Positions 1 through 6,814 are shown, numbered from the stretch's first letter. The stretch is DNA of 17,535 nucleotides from an uncultured Oscillospiraceae bacterium (GCA_934232845.1 CAKQGD010000039.1:1-17535), one strand, 5' to 3'. Numbers and translations are program-made. The notes: generated by a model not told the origin, from the sequence alone.

Positions 1-28
1 CACCTCTCTTTGTGCCTATGTGGATATG

Positions 29-73
29 AAAATAGAGTATCCATGACTGACTGTGACATGAATACTCTATTTT
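29..73 (-). terminator. Probable terminator of the tRNA-Pro transcript
   Basis: A perfect 12-bp inverted repeat (29-40 with 62-73) is extended, after one mismatch, by four more pairs (42-45 with 57-60). The loop is 11 nt. On the minus strand the stem begins at the last base of the encoded CCA end, and its 3' arm finishes in four T residues. The stem is A/T-rich, so it is a weaker terminator than the others here. It may instead mark the 3' end used for tRNA processing. Confidence 0.6.
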
Positions 74-148
74 GGTCTGAGTGACAAGACTTGAACTTGC
101 GGCCTCTACCACCCCAAGGTAGCGCGCTACCAACTGCGCCACACCCAG
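73..148 (-). tRNA. tRNA-Pro (anticodon GGG), CCA encoded
   Basis: On the minus strand the 76-nt sequence folds as a complete cloverleaf. The 7-bp acceptor stem (142-148 with 77-83) has one G-T pair. The D arm is of the GGCGCAG-TTGGTAGCGC type. The anticodon stem is CTACC/GGTAG with loop TTGGGGT, so bases 34-36 read GGG. The T arm has a TTCAAGT loop. Discriminator base A is followed by a genome-encoded CCA at 73-75. The anticodon reads CCC and CCU proline codons. A promoter lies just upstream (168-196) and a hairpin directly downstream, so it appears to be a single-gene unit. Confidence 0.95.
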
Positions 149-167
149 ATGCCTGAACAGCTTTATT

Positions 168-196
168 ATTTTAACACGAAGGCAGTATATTTTCAA
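168..196 (-). promoter_or_regulatory. Sigma-A-type promoter for tRNA-Pro
   Basis: On the minus strand a -35 TTGAAA (191-196) and a -10 TAAAAT (168-173) are separated by exactly 17 bp. The predicted transcription start is near 161, about 12 nt before the mature tRNA 5' end, which is a normal distance for a stable-RNA promoter. Confidence 0.7.
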
Positions 197-231
197 GGGG
201 TTTTGCAAAAAAAGAATCGAGAAATATTTTT

Positions 232-1152
232 TTATGAATTTTCGTCCGGTTCGCGCGGTATGACAAGCCGCAGCGCGCCGGGCTCCACCGAGACGATCGG
301 ACTGCAAAGACGCAGAATTTCTCCGTCAAGATTCATCAAAACAGGCTCGTCCGCCAGAATGCGGACACGGCGGCAGCGCTCAAAATGAATAAAGTCATAG
401 GTGTCGAGATGCTTTCCGCGGCGATAGCAGTCAATCATCCCGAGCATCTGCATGCGCGGCACGGACGGAATCAGCACCAGATCTATCTGCCCGTCGGAAA
501 GCTCCGCCAGCGGCGCGGCGCAGAAGCCGCCGCCGTAGAACCGGCCGTTCGCCGCCACGGCAAACAGATACTCGCCCGGCGGGAGAAACCGGCCGTCAAT
601 TTCAAAGGCATAGCGGTTTTTTACCGAGGTGAAAAAGCCGTGCGCCAAAGAAAGCAGATAGGCCCCCGGGCCGCCGACAAAGGGCAGCCGCTTGTACCGC
701 GGCATCAGGCTGCACACCGCCGCGTCAAAGCCCGCCGACGCGATATTGAGACAGACGCGGCCGTCAACGCGCAGCAAATCGATTGTGCGCACATCTCCGA
801 CGGAAAGCTCTTTGATTGAGCGGAACTTCTTTGCCGCGTTCTCTCCGAAAAAGCGCACGAAGTCATTCCCGCTGCCGACAGGCACAGGCGCCAGCGCACA
901 GCTTTTGCTGCCGGCCAGTCCCTGCGCCGCCTCGCCCAGCGTGCCGTCTCCGCCGCAGGCATAGACAATCGTTTCTTCTCCCAAAGAGGCCGCCGCACGC
1001 GCAAGCTCGCACGCATGACCCGCGCCTTTGGTAAGCTCAATGGAATATTCCAAGCCGCGCGGCGCGAATACCGAGCGGATTTCCTCCGCCAGCAGGGCGC
1101 TTTGATCCGACTTTCCCGCCGCGGGATTGATGATAAACAGATGCCGCGCCAT
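232..1152 (-). CDS. Diacylglycerol kinase-family lipid kinase (YegS/DgkB-like)
   Basis: A 306-residue protein of the soluble diacylglycerol/lipid kinase family, which phosphorylates the free hydroxyl of diacylglycerol or a related lipid using ATP and recycles diacylglycerol to phosphatidic acid. The N-terminal catalytic domain carries INPAAGK at about residues 8-14, the nucleotide-binding GGDGT at 67-71 and GSGNDF at 93-98. The C-terminal beta-rich part ends with an MNLDGE-type motif typical of the family. A longer reading from 1185 exists, but the ATG at 1152 has a good ribosome site (GAGG, 7 nt upstream), and the likely promoter (-10 at 1188-1193) would put the first ATG at or before the transcript start. 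It lies downstream of the amidase-domain gene on the same strand. The lipid substrate cannot be told from sequence alone. Confidence 0.88.
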   Translation of the reverse strand: MARHLFIINPAAGKSDQSALLAEEIRSVFAPRGLEYSIELTKGAGHACELARAAASLGEETIVYACGGDGTLGEAAQGLAGSKSCALAPVPVGSGNDFVRFFGENAAKKFRSIKELSVGDVRTIDLLRVDGRVCLNIASAGFDAAVCSLMPRYKRLPFVGGPGAYLLSLAHGFFTSVKNRYAFEIDGRFLPPGEYLFAVAANGRFYGGGFCAAPLAELSDGQIDLVLIPSVPRMQMLGMIDCYRRGKHLDTYDFIHFERCRRVRILADEPVLMNLDGEILRLCSPIVSVEPGALRLVIPREPDENS

Positions 1153-1187
1153 CGCTCTTCCTCTTTCGTCCACGTTCTTTCTCATTC

Positions 1188-1215
1188 AGTATAGCAGGCG
1201 GCGCGCCCGCTGCAA
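1188..1215 (-). promoter_or_regulatory. Candidate sigma-A promoter of the lipid kinase gene
   Basis: On the minus strand TTGCAG (1210-1215) and TATACT (1188-1193) are 16 bp apart. The start site would be near 1181, leaving a short leader before the ATG at 1152. This suggests the kinase can be transcribed independently of the upstream amidase gene. Confidence 0.5.
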
Positions 1216-1238
1216 AGAGTTTTTTCCTTTTGTCTTTT

Positions 1239-1775
1239 TTAAAACAGCATCTCCGGGCGAGGCGGCCTCGTCTCATAGCGGACGCCTTCGATATGCAGAA
1301 AGCGAATTTCCTCAAAAGAATAGCTCATCAAAGGGCGGCAGTTGCTGTCGTAAGAGTGCGCCGCCACAAGAATATTCTCCATATTGGCGACCGGTCCCTC
1401 TACCCCTACGACGACGGGCGTATGCTGAAACACATCCTTGTCGTTGCGAAACTGAATCAAATCTCCCGGTTCGACGCGAAATACGGGCACATCGGACGCG
1501 AACGGCCCCGGCCCCTCGTTCTGCGTTAAAAAATTATACAGGTACTGCACACCCGTCCAGGACGGAGTGCGGTCATTCGGAGAAATATAATACCAGCCGT
1601 AAACCGGTGTGTAATTCATGATGCCGCTGCCGGCGTAAAGGCACTGCGAGGCAAAATTTGTGCAGTCGCCGCCCAGTTCGGAAAAATCAAAAAATTCAGG
1701 GTTTCTGAAATAGGCCCACCGGTTGGCATATGCCACGGCTTTTTCCCGGTCATATGAAAAGGTCTGCAGCGCCAA
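1239..1775 (-). CDS. Amidase-domain protein (Amidase_6-like), TTG start
   Basis: A 178-residue protein resembling the putative amidase domain family common in Firmicutes (often named amidase_6), which uses a papain-like Cys/His arrangement. Visible motifs are GGDCTNFASQ with probable nucleophile Cys38, a WYY...PSWTGV segment at about residues 61-76, QHTPVVVG with His118, and AAHSYDS with His140. The frame stays open up to 2012 with a possible ATG, but that part overlaps the mgtE 3' end and the terminator. The TTG at 1775 is preceded by GGAGGGG 6 nt upstream and places the domain at the very N-terminus. There is no signal peptide with this start, unlike secreted wall-associated members, so a cytoplasmic role is possible. 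The substrate is unknown. Confidence 0.75.
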   Translation of the reverse strand: MALQTFSYDREKAVAYANRWAYFRNPEFFDFSELGGDCTNFASQCLYAGSGIMNYTPVYGWYYISPNDRTPSWTGVQYLYNFLTQNEGPGPFASDVPVFRVEPGDLIQFRNDKDVFQHTPVVVGVEGPVANMENILVAAHSYDSNCRPLMSYSFEEIRFLHIEGVRYETRPPRPEMLF

Positions 1776-1903
1776 AGAGATCCCCTCCGTAACAGTATTC
1801 GTTTCTATTTTATGTCCGAATACACGAAGAGGTGATGAATCTGCCTCCAAAACGCCGCGTTTGAACGGAAGCTCTGTTTTGCCGCGGGGAGCCGGCTGCC
1901 GCC

Positions 1904-1944
1904 AAAAGAAAACGCGCCCGTCCATACAAACAGGGACGGGCGCG
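1904..1944 (-). terminator. Intrinsic terminator after mgtE
   Basis: A perfect 11-bp GC-rich stem (1913-1923 with 1934-1944) has a 10-nt loop. On the minus strand it is followed by TTTTCTTTT. It starts 27 bp after the mgtE stop codon and separates mgtE from the amidase gene. Confidence 0.9.
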
Positions 1945-1971
1945 CAGCACTTTATTCCGTATCTTTTGGTT

Positions 1972-3303
1972 TCACAGCGGAAGCAGCGCAATCGCAACGT
2001 TAAAATATACAAATAGCGCTACCGCATCCACAATCGTCGTAATCATCGGGCTGGCCATCAGCGCGGGGTCAAGCTTCAGCTTCGTCGCGATAATCGGCAG
2101 CGTGCAGCCGACAAACTTGGCTGCAATGACCACGCAGAATAATGTGATCGACACAACCGCGCCCATGACGGGATCCCGGTACATCAGAAAGATCCGCAAA
2201 AAATTGACCGCGGCCACGCAGACGCCGACCAAAAGACTCACGCGGAATTCTTTCCAGACGACGCGCAGAATGTCGGAGGTTTCAATCTCGCCGAGCACAA
2301 GGCCGCGGATCACCGAAACCGCAGCCTGACTGCCCGCGTTTCCGCTTGTATCCATCAGCATGGGCATAAACGAGGCCAGCATCACATTTGCCGTCAGGGC
2401 AGCATTGTAATTGCTGATAATCATGCCGGTAAACGTCGCCGAAATCATCAAAACCAACAGCCAGACCACACGTTTTTTTGCCAGTGTAATCACGCCGGTA
2501 TTCATATAGCTTTGTTCGATCGGCTCCATAGCGGCCATCTTGTAGATGTCCTCGGTAGTCTCCGCCTCCATGACGTCGACCACGTCGTCGATCGTGATCA
2601 GACCTACCAGACGGCCCTCGTTATCCACAACCGGCATGGAAACCATGTCGTATTTTTTGAACATATCCGCAACGTCGGCCTGATCGTCGTGTGTCTTAAC
2701 AGAAATAATGTCGGTGTCCATCAGATCGCCTACCACCGCATCATCCGGCGCGGCGAGCACCTCGCGAAGGGGAATGACTCCCTCGAGATGGCGGCGTCCA
2801 TCGGTCACGAACATCAAAGAAAGCGATTCCTTATCCTCGACCTGCTTGCGGATCTCGGCAAGAGCCTTGCCGACATTCCATACCTTATCAAGCTCCATGA
2901 ACTCGATGGTCATCAGACTGCCGGCGGAATCCTCCGGATACATCAAGAGCTGGTTGATCTGCCTGCGCGTCGCATTGTCGGACAGCTTGATGACGCGCTT
3001 GACAATCGAGGCCGGCATCTCGTCAATAAAATCAACCGTATCGTCGAGAAACAGTTCGTCAAGAATGCCGGAAAGCTCTTTATCCGTGATCCCTTCGACG
3101 ATGCGCTGCTGGCTGTCATGGTCAAGATAAGAAAATACATCCGCCGCCATCGCCTTGGGCAGCAGGCGGAAAATCAAAAGCGCGCGGGGGTCCTCTCCCG
3201 CTTCATTCAGCATTTCCGCCGCATCCACCTCATTCAGTTCCTGTATGATACGGCGTACCTGAATATATTTTTTTTGATCAATCAGTTCATAAAGCTGCTG
3301 CAA
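1972..3303 (-). CDS. mgtE: Magnesium transporter MgtE
   Basis: A 443-residue MgtE-family Mg2+ channel/transporter of normal length, located in the cytoplasmic membrane. The N domain covers about residues 1-120 (helical repeats including FRLLPKAMAADVF). A tandem CBS pair at about 125-255 includes MSMPVVDNEGRLVGLITIDD. The rest is a C-terminal membrane domain of about five helices that contains the conserved MDTSGNAGSQAA pore segment and ends FVYFNVAIALLPL. In the family, Mg2+ bound between the N and CBS domains closes the pore. No ATG fits the N-terminus. The TTG at 3303 is the best start, with GGAG 11 nt upstream and an in-frame stop a short way further up. It has a consensus promoter, a long leader with an internal terminator, and its own downstream terminator, so it is monocistronic and probably attenuated. 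Confidence 0.95.
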   Translation of the reverse strand: MQQLYELIDQKKYIQVRRIIQELNEVDAAEMLNEAGEDPRALLIFRLLPKAMAADVFSYLDHDSQQRIVEGITDKELSGILDELFLDDTVDFIDEMPASIVKRVIKLSDNATRRQINQLLMYPEDSAGSLMTIEFMELDKVWNVGKALAEIRKQVEDKESLSLMFVTDGRRHLEGVIPLREVLAAPDDAVVGDLMDTDIISVKTHDDQADVADMFKKYDMVSMPVVDNEGRLVGLITIDDVVDVMEAETTEDIYKMAAMEPIEQSYMNTGVITLAKKRVVWLLVLMISATFTGMIISNYNAALTANVMLASFMPMLMDTSGNAGSQAAVSVIRGLVLGEIETSDILRVVWKEFRVSLLVGVCVAAVNFLRIFLMYRDPVMGAVVSITLFCVVIAAKFVGCTLPIIATKLKLDPALMASPMITTIVDAVALFVYFNVAIALLPL

Positions 3304-3351
3304 CTCCCCAAGTGCTCCACTCTCCTTTTACGATTAGTTTGAGAAACGCGC

Positions 3352-3388
3352 AAAAAAATATGACCTCAAAACAAAAATTCGGGTCATA
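3352..3388 (-). terminator. Intrinsic terminator inside the mgtE leader
   Basis: On the minus strand TATGACC (3382-3388) pairs with GGTCATA (3359-3365) across a loop of about 16 nt, followed immediately by seven T residues (3352-3358). It lies about 170-200 nt into the predicted transcript and 48 nt before the mgtE start. A terminator placed between a promoter and its gene is the usual mark of transcription attenuation. Confidence 0.75.
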
Positions 3389-3554
3389 CTGGCGTCGGGG
3401 CATTAAACCGGTGTGCAAAATGGGGAGCAGAATTCATGCCGCAAAAGAATTCTCCGACAGCAAGATCTCCGCTGCCCGCTTGGTTCGGCCGGTCGTACTA
3501 CTCTGACTGCCGCCGGGTTCCATCCGCTGTCACTTCCTTTCGCAAATCACTTTT
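3389..3554 (-). promoter_or_regulatory. Structured mgtE 5' leader, candidate riboswitch of unknown class
   Basis: This is the transcribed part between the predicted start (about 3554) and the leader terminator. It can form a perfect 6-bp long-range stem, GACAGC/GCTGTC (3526-3531 with 3456-3461), closing a GC-rich 64-nt domain. A second hairpin pairs GGAG with CTCC and AATTC with GAATT (3424-3435 with 3447-3455) with a 3-nt bulge. No open reading frame that looks like a leader peptide is evident. I looked for the conserved blocks of the M-box (ykoK) Mg2+ riboswitch and did not find them. Its role as a regulator is inferred from position and structure only. Confidence 0.5.
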
Positions 3555-3560
3555 GTATTC

Positions 3561-3589
3561 ATTGTATTTCAATCCGGACTCTTTGTCAA
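3561..3589 (-). promoter_or_regulatory. Consensus sigma-A promoter of mgtE
   Basis: On the minus strand a perfect -35 TTGACA (3584-3589) is followed after 17 bp by TACAAT (3561-3566), one base from consensus. The predicted start is near 3554, giving a leader of about 250 nt before mgtE. Confidence 0.85.
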
Positions 3590-3633
3590 TTCCCGCAGAA
3601 AAAAGTTATCCTCCGCAAAAAGCAAAATTTCTT

Positions 3634-3662
3634 TTCAAAAAAACGATCTGTATTTTTATAAT
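3634..3662 (+). promoter_or_regulatory. Possible plus-strand promoter in the divergent intergenic region
   Basis: A perfect -10 TATAAT (3657-3662) has a 4/6 match to the -35 (TTCAAA, 3634-3639) at 17 bp. It points toward korD, but a terminator-like element lies just downstream. The surrounding DNA is very A/T-rich, where such boxes occur by chance, so this is tentative. Confidence 0.3.
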
Positions 3663-3725
3663 GAAACCGAAAAAACTTTCTTTTTTGGCAGAAGCCGACG
3701 GCGCTTTGCGGTTTCTTTTTTTTTT
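3663..3725 (+). terminator. Orphan terminator-like hairpin plus T10
   Basis: GAAACCG (3663-3669) pairs with CGGTTTC (3709-3715), with three more A-T pairs after one mismatch, followed directly by ten T residues on the plus strand. The loop is long (about 30 nt or more) and contains a small GCC/GGC stem. No plus-strand gene lies upstream before the mgtE start, so what it would terminate is unclear. It may be a fold by chance in A/T-rich DNA. Between this element and the kor promoter (3726-3888) I see only A/T-rich sequence and no gene. Confidence 0.35.
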
Positions 3726-3888
3726 AACGATTCCTTTTCATGTTTCCTTTTTTCCTTTTCGTAAAGTAAAGGGAATATTTTCAGACATGTTTCGGACATT
3801 GTTTTTTTTTTATTGCCAAACCGTTCAAAATTGCCGCTTTGAGCGCGTTTAATTTATGTCGGTTTGTATGAATGTTTCACAATCTTCT

Positions 3889-3926
3889 CGTAAACTATAG
3901 ACAAATTTTACGTTTGCGTATAAAAT
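3889..3926 (+). promoter_or_regulatory. Promoter of the kor-mce-mmd operon with overlapping inverted repeats
   Basis: The -35 TAGACA (3898-3903) and -10 TAAAAT (3921-3926) are 17 bp apart, giving a start near 3933. The -35 sits between the arms of a 6-bp inverted repeat, CGTAAA (3889-3894) and TTTACG (3907-3912). The second arm also forms an imperfect palindrome with CGTATAAA (3917-3924) across the -10. Such half-sites are suitable for an operator, though no regulator is identifiable here. Confidence 0.6.
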
Positions 3927-3933
3927 TGATTAT

Positions 3934-3965
3934 GGCTTGAAATGGGCTGTTTCCCTTTTTAAGCC
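3934..3965 (+). promoter_or_regulatory. 5'-terminal hairpin of the kor operon mRNA
   Basis: GGCTT (3934-3938) pairs with AAGCC (3961-3965). The stem continues with a G-T pair and three A-T pairs, then GGG/CCC after one mismatch, with a short loop. It would lie at the extreme 5' end of the transcript predicted from the 3898-3926 promoter. No strong T tract follows, so it is more likely an mRNA-stabilising or regulatory stem than a terminator. Confidence 0.4.
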
Positions 3966-4057
3966 GTGTTGTTTGTTGCATATCACGGGCATTCACAGGT
4001 TTTTCGATTTCGTTTTTACGAATTCCACAAAAATGTAATGAGAGGGGACTTTCATGA

Positions 4058-4246
4058 ATGGCACTTATTGAGATTAATACCAAATGGTGCAAAGGGTGCG
4101 GCATTTGTGTCGCTCTTTGTCCGAAAAAAGTTCTTGCCCTCAAGGACGAAAAATCCTTTGTCGCGAATGCCGAAGCCTGCATTAAATGCAGAATGTGCGA
4201 GTACCGCTGCCCGGATCTCGCGATCTTTGTAAAGGGGGACGCATAA
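4058..4246 (+). CDS. korD: 2-oxoacid:ferredoxin oxidoreductase, delta (ferredoxin-like) subunit
   Basis: A 62-residue protein with two [4Fe-4S] cluster motifs, CKGCGICVALCP (residues 11-22) and CIKCRMCEYRCP (about 41-52), both of the C-x2-C-x2-C-x3-C-P type. It passes electrons from the thiamine-diphosphate site of the KorAB core to external ferredoxin. Its size and two-cluster make-up match the small KorD subunit encoded just before korA in many anaerobes. The ATG at 4058 has GAGGGG about 10 nt upstream; a nearby ATG at 4054 is out of frame. The korA start follows the stop codon after a single base, so translation of the two is probably coupled. It is the first gene of the rightward operon. 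Confidence 0.92.
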   Translation: MALIEINTKWCKGCGICVALCPKKVLALKDEKSFVANAEACIKCRMCEYRCPDLAIFVKGDA

Positions 4247-4247
4247 C

Positions 4248-5393
4248 ATGGCTGAAAAGAAAGCTGTCCTTCTGCAGGGCAACGAAGCCTGCGTGCAGGG
4301 CGCCATCCGCGCCGGCATGCGCTTCTACGGCGGATACCCGATTACTCCCTCTTCGGAGGTTGCCGAGCAGTCCTCTATTCTTCTGCCCAAGGTGGGCGGC
4401 AAGTTTATCCAGATGGAGGACGAAATTGCCTCGATTGCTTCCGTCATCGGCGCTTCTCTCGCCGGCAAGAAAGCGATGACCGCTTCCTCCGGCCCCGGAA
4501 TCTCCCTCAAGCAGGAGCTCGTCGGCTATGCCGCGATGGCCGAAGTGCCGATTGTCATCGTCTACATCATGCGCATGGGACCCTCTACGGGTCTGCCCAC
4601 TTCTCCCGCAGGCGGCGACGTCATGCAGGCGAAATGGGGCTCTCACGGCGATCATTCCATCATCGCGGTCTGCCCGACCTCCGTCAAGGAAATGTACGAG
4701 CTGACCATCAAGGCGTTTAACCTCGCCGAACAGTACCGCACGCCGGTCTACCTCATTACCGACGAAGTCATCGCGCACATGCGCGAGGGCGTTGTCATCG
4801 AGGATGAATACGAGATCGTCGACCGTGTTCGTCCGTCGGAGGCTCCCTCCGCCGACTATCTCCCTTATCAATGTGTCGGCGGCTCTCAGGTGCCCCCCAT
4901 GGCCGCTTACGGCGACGGTTACCGCTTCCATGTGACCGGGCTTTCCCACGGCGAGAGCGGTTTTCCGACCAATTCCCCCGCTGTCAACGACGTGCTGATT
5001 CGCCGCATCTGCTCTAAGATCGAGGATCATGCGGATGAGATTTGCGAAAACGAGACTTTCTTCACCGAGGACGCCGAACAGCTCTTTGTGGCTTACGGCT
5101 CCTGCGCGAGAACCTCTCTTTACGTCGTCAAGCAGCTGCGCGCAGCCGGCGTCAAGGCCGGTCTCTTCGTTCCGAAGATTCTGTGGCCCTTCCCCGCCAA
5201 CGCACTGAAAGCCGTTGTCACCGACAAGGTTAAAAATGTGATCGTCCCCGAGATGAACCTCGGCCAGTATGCTCTGGAAATCGAGCGCGTGCTCGGCGGC
5301 AGATGCCCCGTCACCCGCATTTCCAAGGTATCCGGCGAGCTCTTCAAGATCGAGGAAGTTTACAATCAGGCCATGGAGGTGATCGGCAGATGA
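4248..5393 (+). CDS. korA: 2-oxoacid (probably 2-oxoglutarate):ferredoxin oxidoreductase, alpha subunit
   Basis: A 381-residue catalytic alpha subunit. With KorB it decarboxylates a 2-oxoacid using thiamine diphosphate and transfers the acyl group to CoA, reducing ferredoxin; the reaction is reversible. Visible features are FYGGYPITPSSEV (about 26-38, pyrimidine domain), MEDEIASIASVIGAS, ASSGPGISLKQE, the GPSTGLPT...GDVMQAKWGSHGDH segment seen in 2-oxoglutarate-type enzymes, and YRTPVYLITDEVIAHMRE. The C-terminal domain follows from about residue 270. The start has GGGGGA 8 nt upstream. It overlaps korB by ATGA. The substrate call rests on the family segment plus the downstream methylmalonyl genes; a branched-chain 2-oxoacid enzyme (VorB type) is the main alternative. 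Confidence 0.92.
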   Translation: MAEKKAVLLQGNEACVQGAIRAGMRFYGGYPITPSSEVAEQSSILLPKVGGKFIQMEDEIASIASVIGASLAGKKAMTASSGPGISLKQELVGYAAMAEVPIVIVYIMRMGPSTGLPTSPAGGDVMQAKWGSHGDHSIIAVCPTSVKEMYELTIKAFNLAEQYRTPVYLITDEVIAHMREGVVIEDEYEIVDRVRPSEAPSADYLPYQCVGGSQVPPMAAYGDGYRFHVTGLSHGESGFPTNSPAVNDVLIRRICSKIEDHADEICENETFFTEDAEQLFVAYGSCARTSLYVVKQLRAAGVKAGLFVPKILWPFPANALKAVVTDKVKNVIVPEMNLGQYALEIERVLGGRCPVTRISKVSGELFKIEEVYNQAMEVIGR

Positions 5394-6217
5394 GCAACAC
5401 TTTGAGCTATCTCCGCCAGAATAAAATGCCGCATATCTGGTGCCCCGGCTGCGGAAACGGCACCGTCATGAACAACATCATCCGCGCGATCGACGCTTCC
5501 GGCATCGATACCTCCAAAACGGTTATCGTATCCGGCATCGGCTGTTCTTCCCGTGCGCCCGGCTATATGAATTTCGACACTCTTCACACCGCGCACGGCC
5601 GCGCGATTCCTTTTGCGACCGGCATTAAGATGGCTAATCCGGAGCTGAACGTCATCGTCATCACCGGCGACGGCGACTGCACCGCCATCGGCGGCAACCA
5701 TCTGATTCACGGCTGCCGCCGCAACATCGACATTACGGTCGTTCTGGTCAACAACAATATCTACGGCATGACCTCCGGTCAGTATTCGCCGCTGACGCCG
5801 ACTGGCGCCTGGGCCACCACCGCTCAGTACGGCAATATCGACCGCCCGTTTGATATTCCGAGGCTGACTGCTTCCGCCGGCGCCACCTATGTTGCGAGAG
5901 CTTCTGTGTATCATGTCGTGCAGCTCGAAAAGTATATCGAGAACGGCATCAAGCACAAGGGCTTTTCCATCATCGAGGCCGTCTCGCTCTGCCCGACCTA
6001 CTTTGGCCGCAAGAACAAGCGCGGCGACGCGCCGGACATGATGCTGTGGCTCAAGGACCACTGCAAGATGCTGAAAGCCGGAGACGCCGGCAATTACCTT
6101 GCGGGAACCGCCGAATACGACGCGGACTATGTAATCGGCGAATTTGTAAATAAAGAGGCCCCCGAATACACCGAGAGCTATGAAAAGGTCATTGAAAAAG
6201 CAGGAGGTGCAAAGTAA
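5390..6217 (+). CDS. korB: 2-oxoacid (probably 2-oxoglutarate):ferredoxin oxidoreductase, beta subunit
   Basis: A 275-residue thiamine-diphosphate-binding beta subunit. It carries WCPGCGNG near residue 18 (cluster-ligand cysteines), SGIGCSSRAPGY, the TPP/Mg2+ motif GDGDCTAIGGNH followed by NNNIYGMTSGQYSP, and a late cysteine in SLCPTYFGR. These are the expected four cysteines for the proximal [4Fe-4S] cluster. An in-frame upstream ATG at 5303 lies inside korA; the ATG at 5390 is preferred because it overlaps the korA stop (ATGA), has GGAGGT 9 nt upstream and gives the family N-terminus. The stop overlaps the korC start by one base. Length is normal for KorB. Confidence 0.94.
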   Translation: MSNTLSYLRQNKMPHIWCPGCGNGTVMNNIIRAIDASGIDTSKTVIVSGIGCSSRAPGYMNFDTLHTAHGRAIPFATGIKMANPELNVIVITGDGDCTAIGGNHLIHGCRRNIDITVVLVNNNIYGMTSGQYSPLTPTGAWATTAQYGNIDRPFDIPRLTASAGATYVARASVYHVVQLEKYIENGIKHKGFSIIEAVSLCPTYFGRKNKRGDAPDMMLWLKDHCKMLKAGDAGNYLAGTAEYDADYVIGEFVNKEAPEYTESYEKVIEKAGGAK

Positions 6218-6744
6218 TGGGAGCAAGAATTGAATTTCGCCTGAGCGGCTCGGGCGGTCAGGGCGTTATCTCCGCCGGCATCATCCTTGCGGACGCCGCC
6301 ATCCATGACGGCAAGTTCGCGATTCAGAGCCAGAGCTACGGCCCGGAGGCCAGAGGCGGCTCTTCCAAAGCCGAGGTCGTCATCTCCAACGAAGCGATCG
6401 ACTACCCCAAGGCCACTACCCCCAACTACGTTCTCTGCCTTACAAATGAGGCGTTTCGTCTGTACGGCGCGACCGCCGACGCCAATACCGTTGTGTTTGC
6501 CGATAAGTTTGTCAACACCGACGGCTGCAGCCGCCCCGTGATCAAGGTGCCGATTATTGAGGCTGCCAACGAGCTGAATCCCCAGGGCGCCAATATCGTC
6601 GCGGTCGGTTTCCTTGTCGGTTACACCAAGGCTGTAACCAGAGAAGCTGCTGTGGAATCCATCGTAGAGCAGTTCCCCCGCTTTATCGAAAAGAACATGA
6701 AGTGTGTGGAAGCCGGTTTTCGGTTTGCCGACGAACTGCTGTAA
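6217..6744 (+). CDS. korC: 2-oxoacid:ferredoxin oxidoreductase, gamma subunit
   Basis: A 175-residue gamma subunit of the 2-oxoacid:ferredoxin oxidoreductase complex. The N-terminal SGSGGQGVISAGIILADA (about 9-26) and SQSYGPEARGGSSKAEVVIS (about 38-57) are the hallmark blocks of the family, which helps form the CoA-binding part of the complex. The start codon shares its A with the korB stop (TAATG), with GGAGG 9 nt upstream, so the four kor genes are translationally coupled. Length is ordinary for KorC. A 113-bp gap containing a strong hairpin separates it from mce. Confidence 0.93.
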   Translation: MGARIEFRLSGSGGQGVISAGIILADAAIHDGKFAIQSQSYGPEARGGSSKAEVVISNEAIDYPKATTPNYVLCLTNEAFRLYGATADANTVVFADKFVNTDGCSRPVIKVPIIEAANELNPQGANIVAVGFLVGYTKAVTREAAVESIVEQFPRFIEKNMKCVEAGFRFADELL

Positions 6745-6783
6745 ATGACAAATTGTCCTTCCCCCCGTATTGTGTGCGGCCGA

Positions 6784-6814
6784 CGCGCGTCCCCGGGAGA
6801 ACCGGAGACGCGCG
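6784..6814. repeat. GC-rich intercistronic hairpin between korC and mce
   Basis: 13-nt arms (6784-6796 and 6802-6814) pair at 12 of 13 positions around a 5-nt loop. The 3' side continues GAAGCC without a T tract, so it does not look like an intrinsic terminator on either strand. In mid-operon it could act as an mRNA-stabilising or processing element that sets kor expression apart from mmd expression. No promoter is apparent in the rest of the gap. Confidence 0.7.

Noticed and set aside
3352..3554. M-box (ykoK) Mg2+ riboswitch before mgtE
   Set aside because: Position and terminator fit, but the conserved M-box blocks are not seen by eye, so the class is left unassigned.
3436..3852. Plus-strand open frame of 138 codons in the divergent intergenic region
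   Set aside because: Composition follows the A/T-rich, homopolymeric DNA; there is no family resemblance, it overlaps the mgtE promoter and leader, and it lacks a convincing ribosome site.
3864..3882. Rex-like redox operator (TTGT...TTCACAA) upstream of the kor promoter
   Set aside because: The right half-site TTCACAA is perfect, but the left half does not match at the required 18-bp spacing; only the outer four bases are symmetric.
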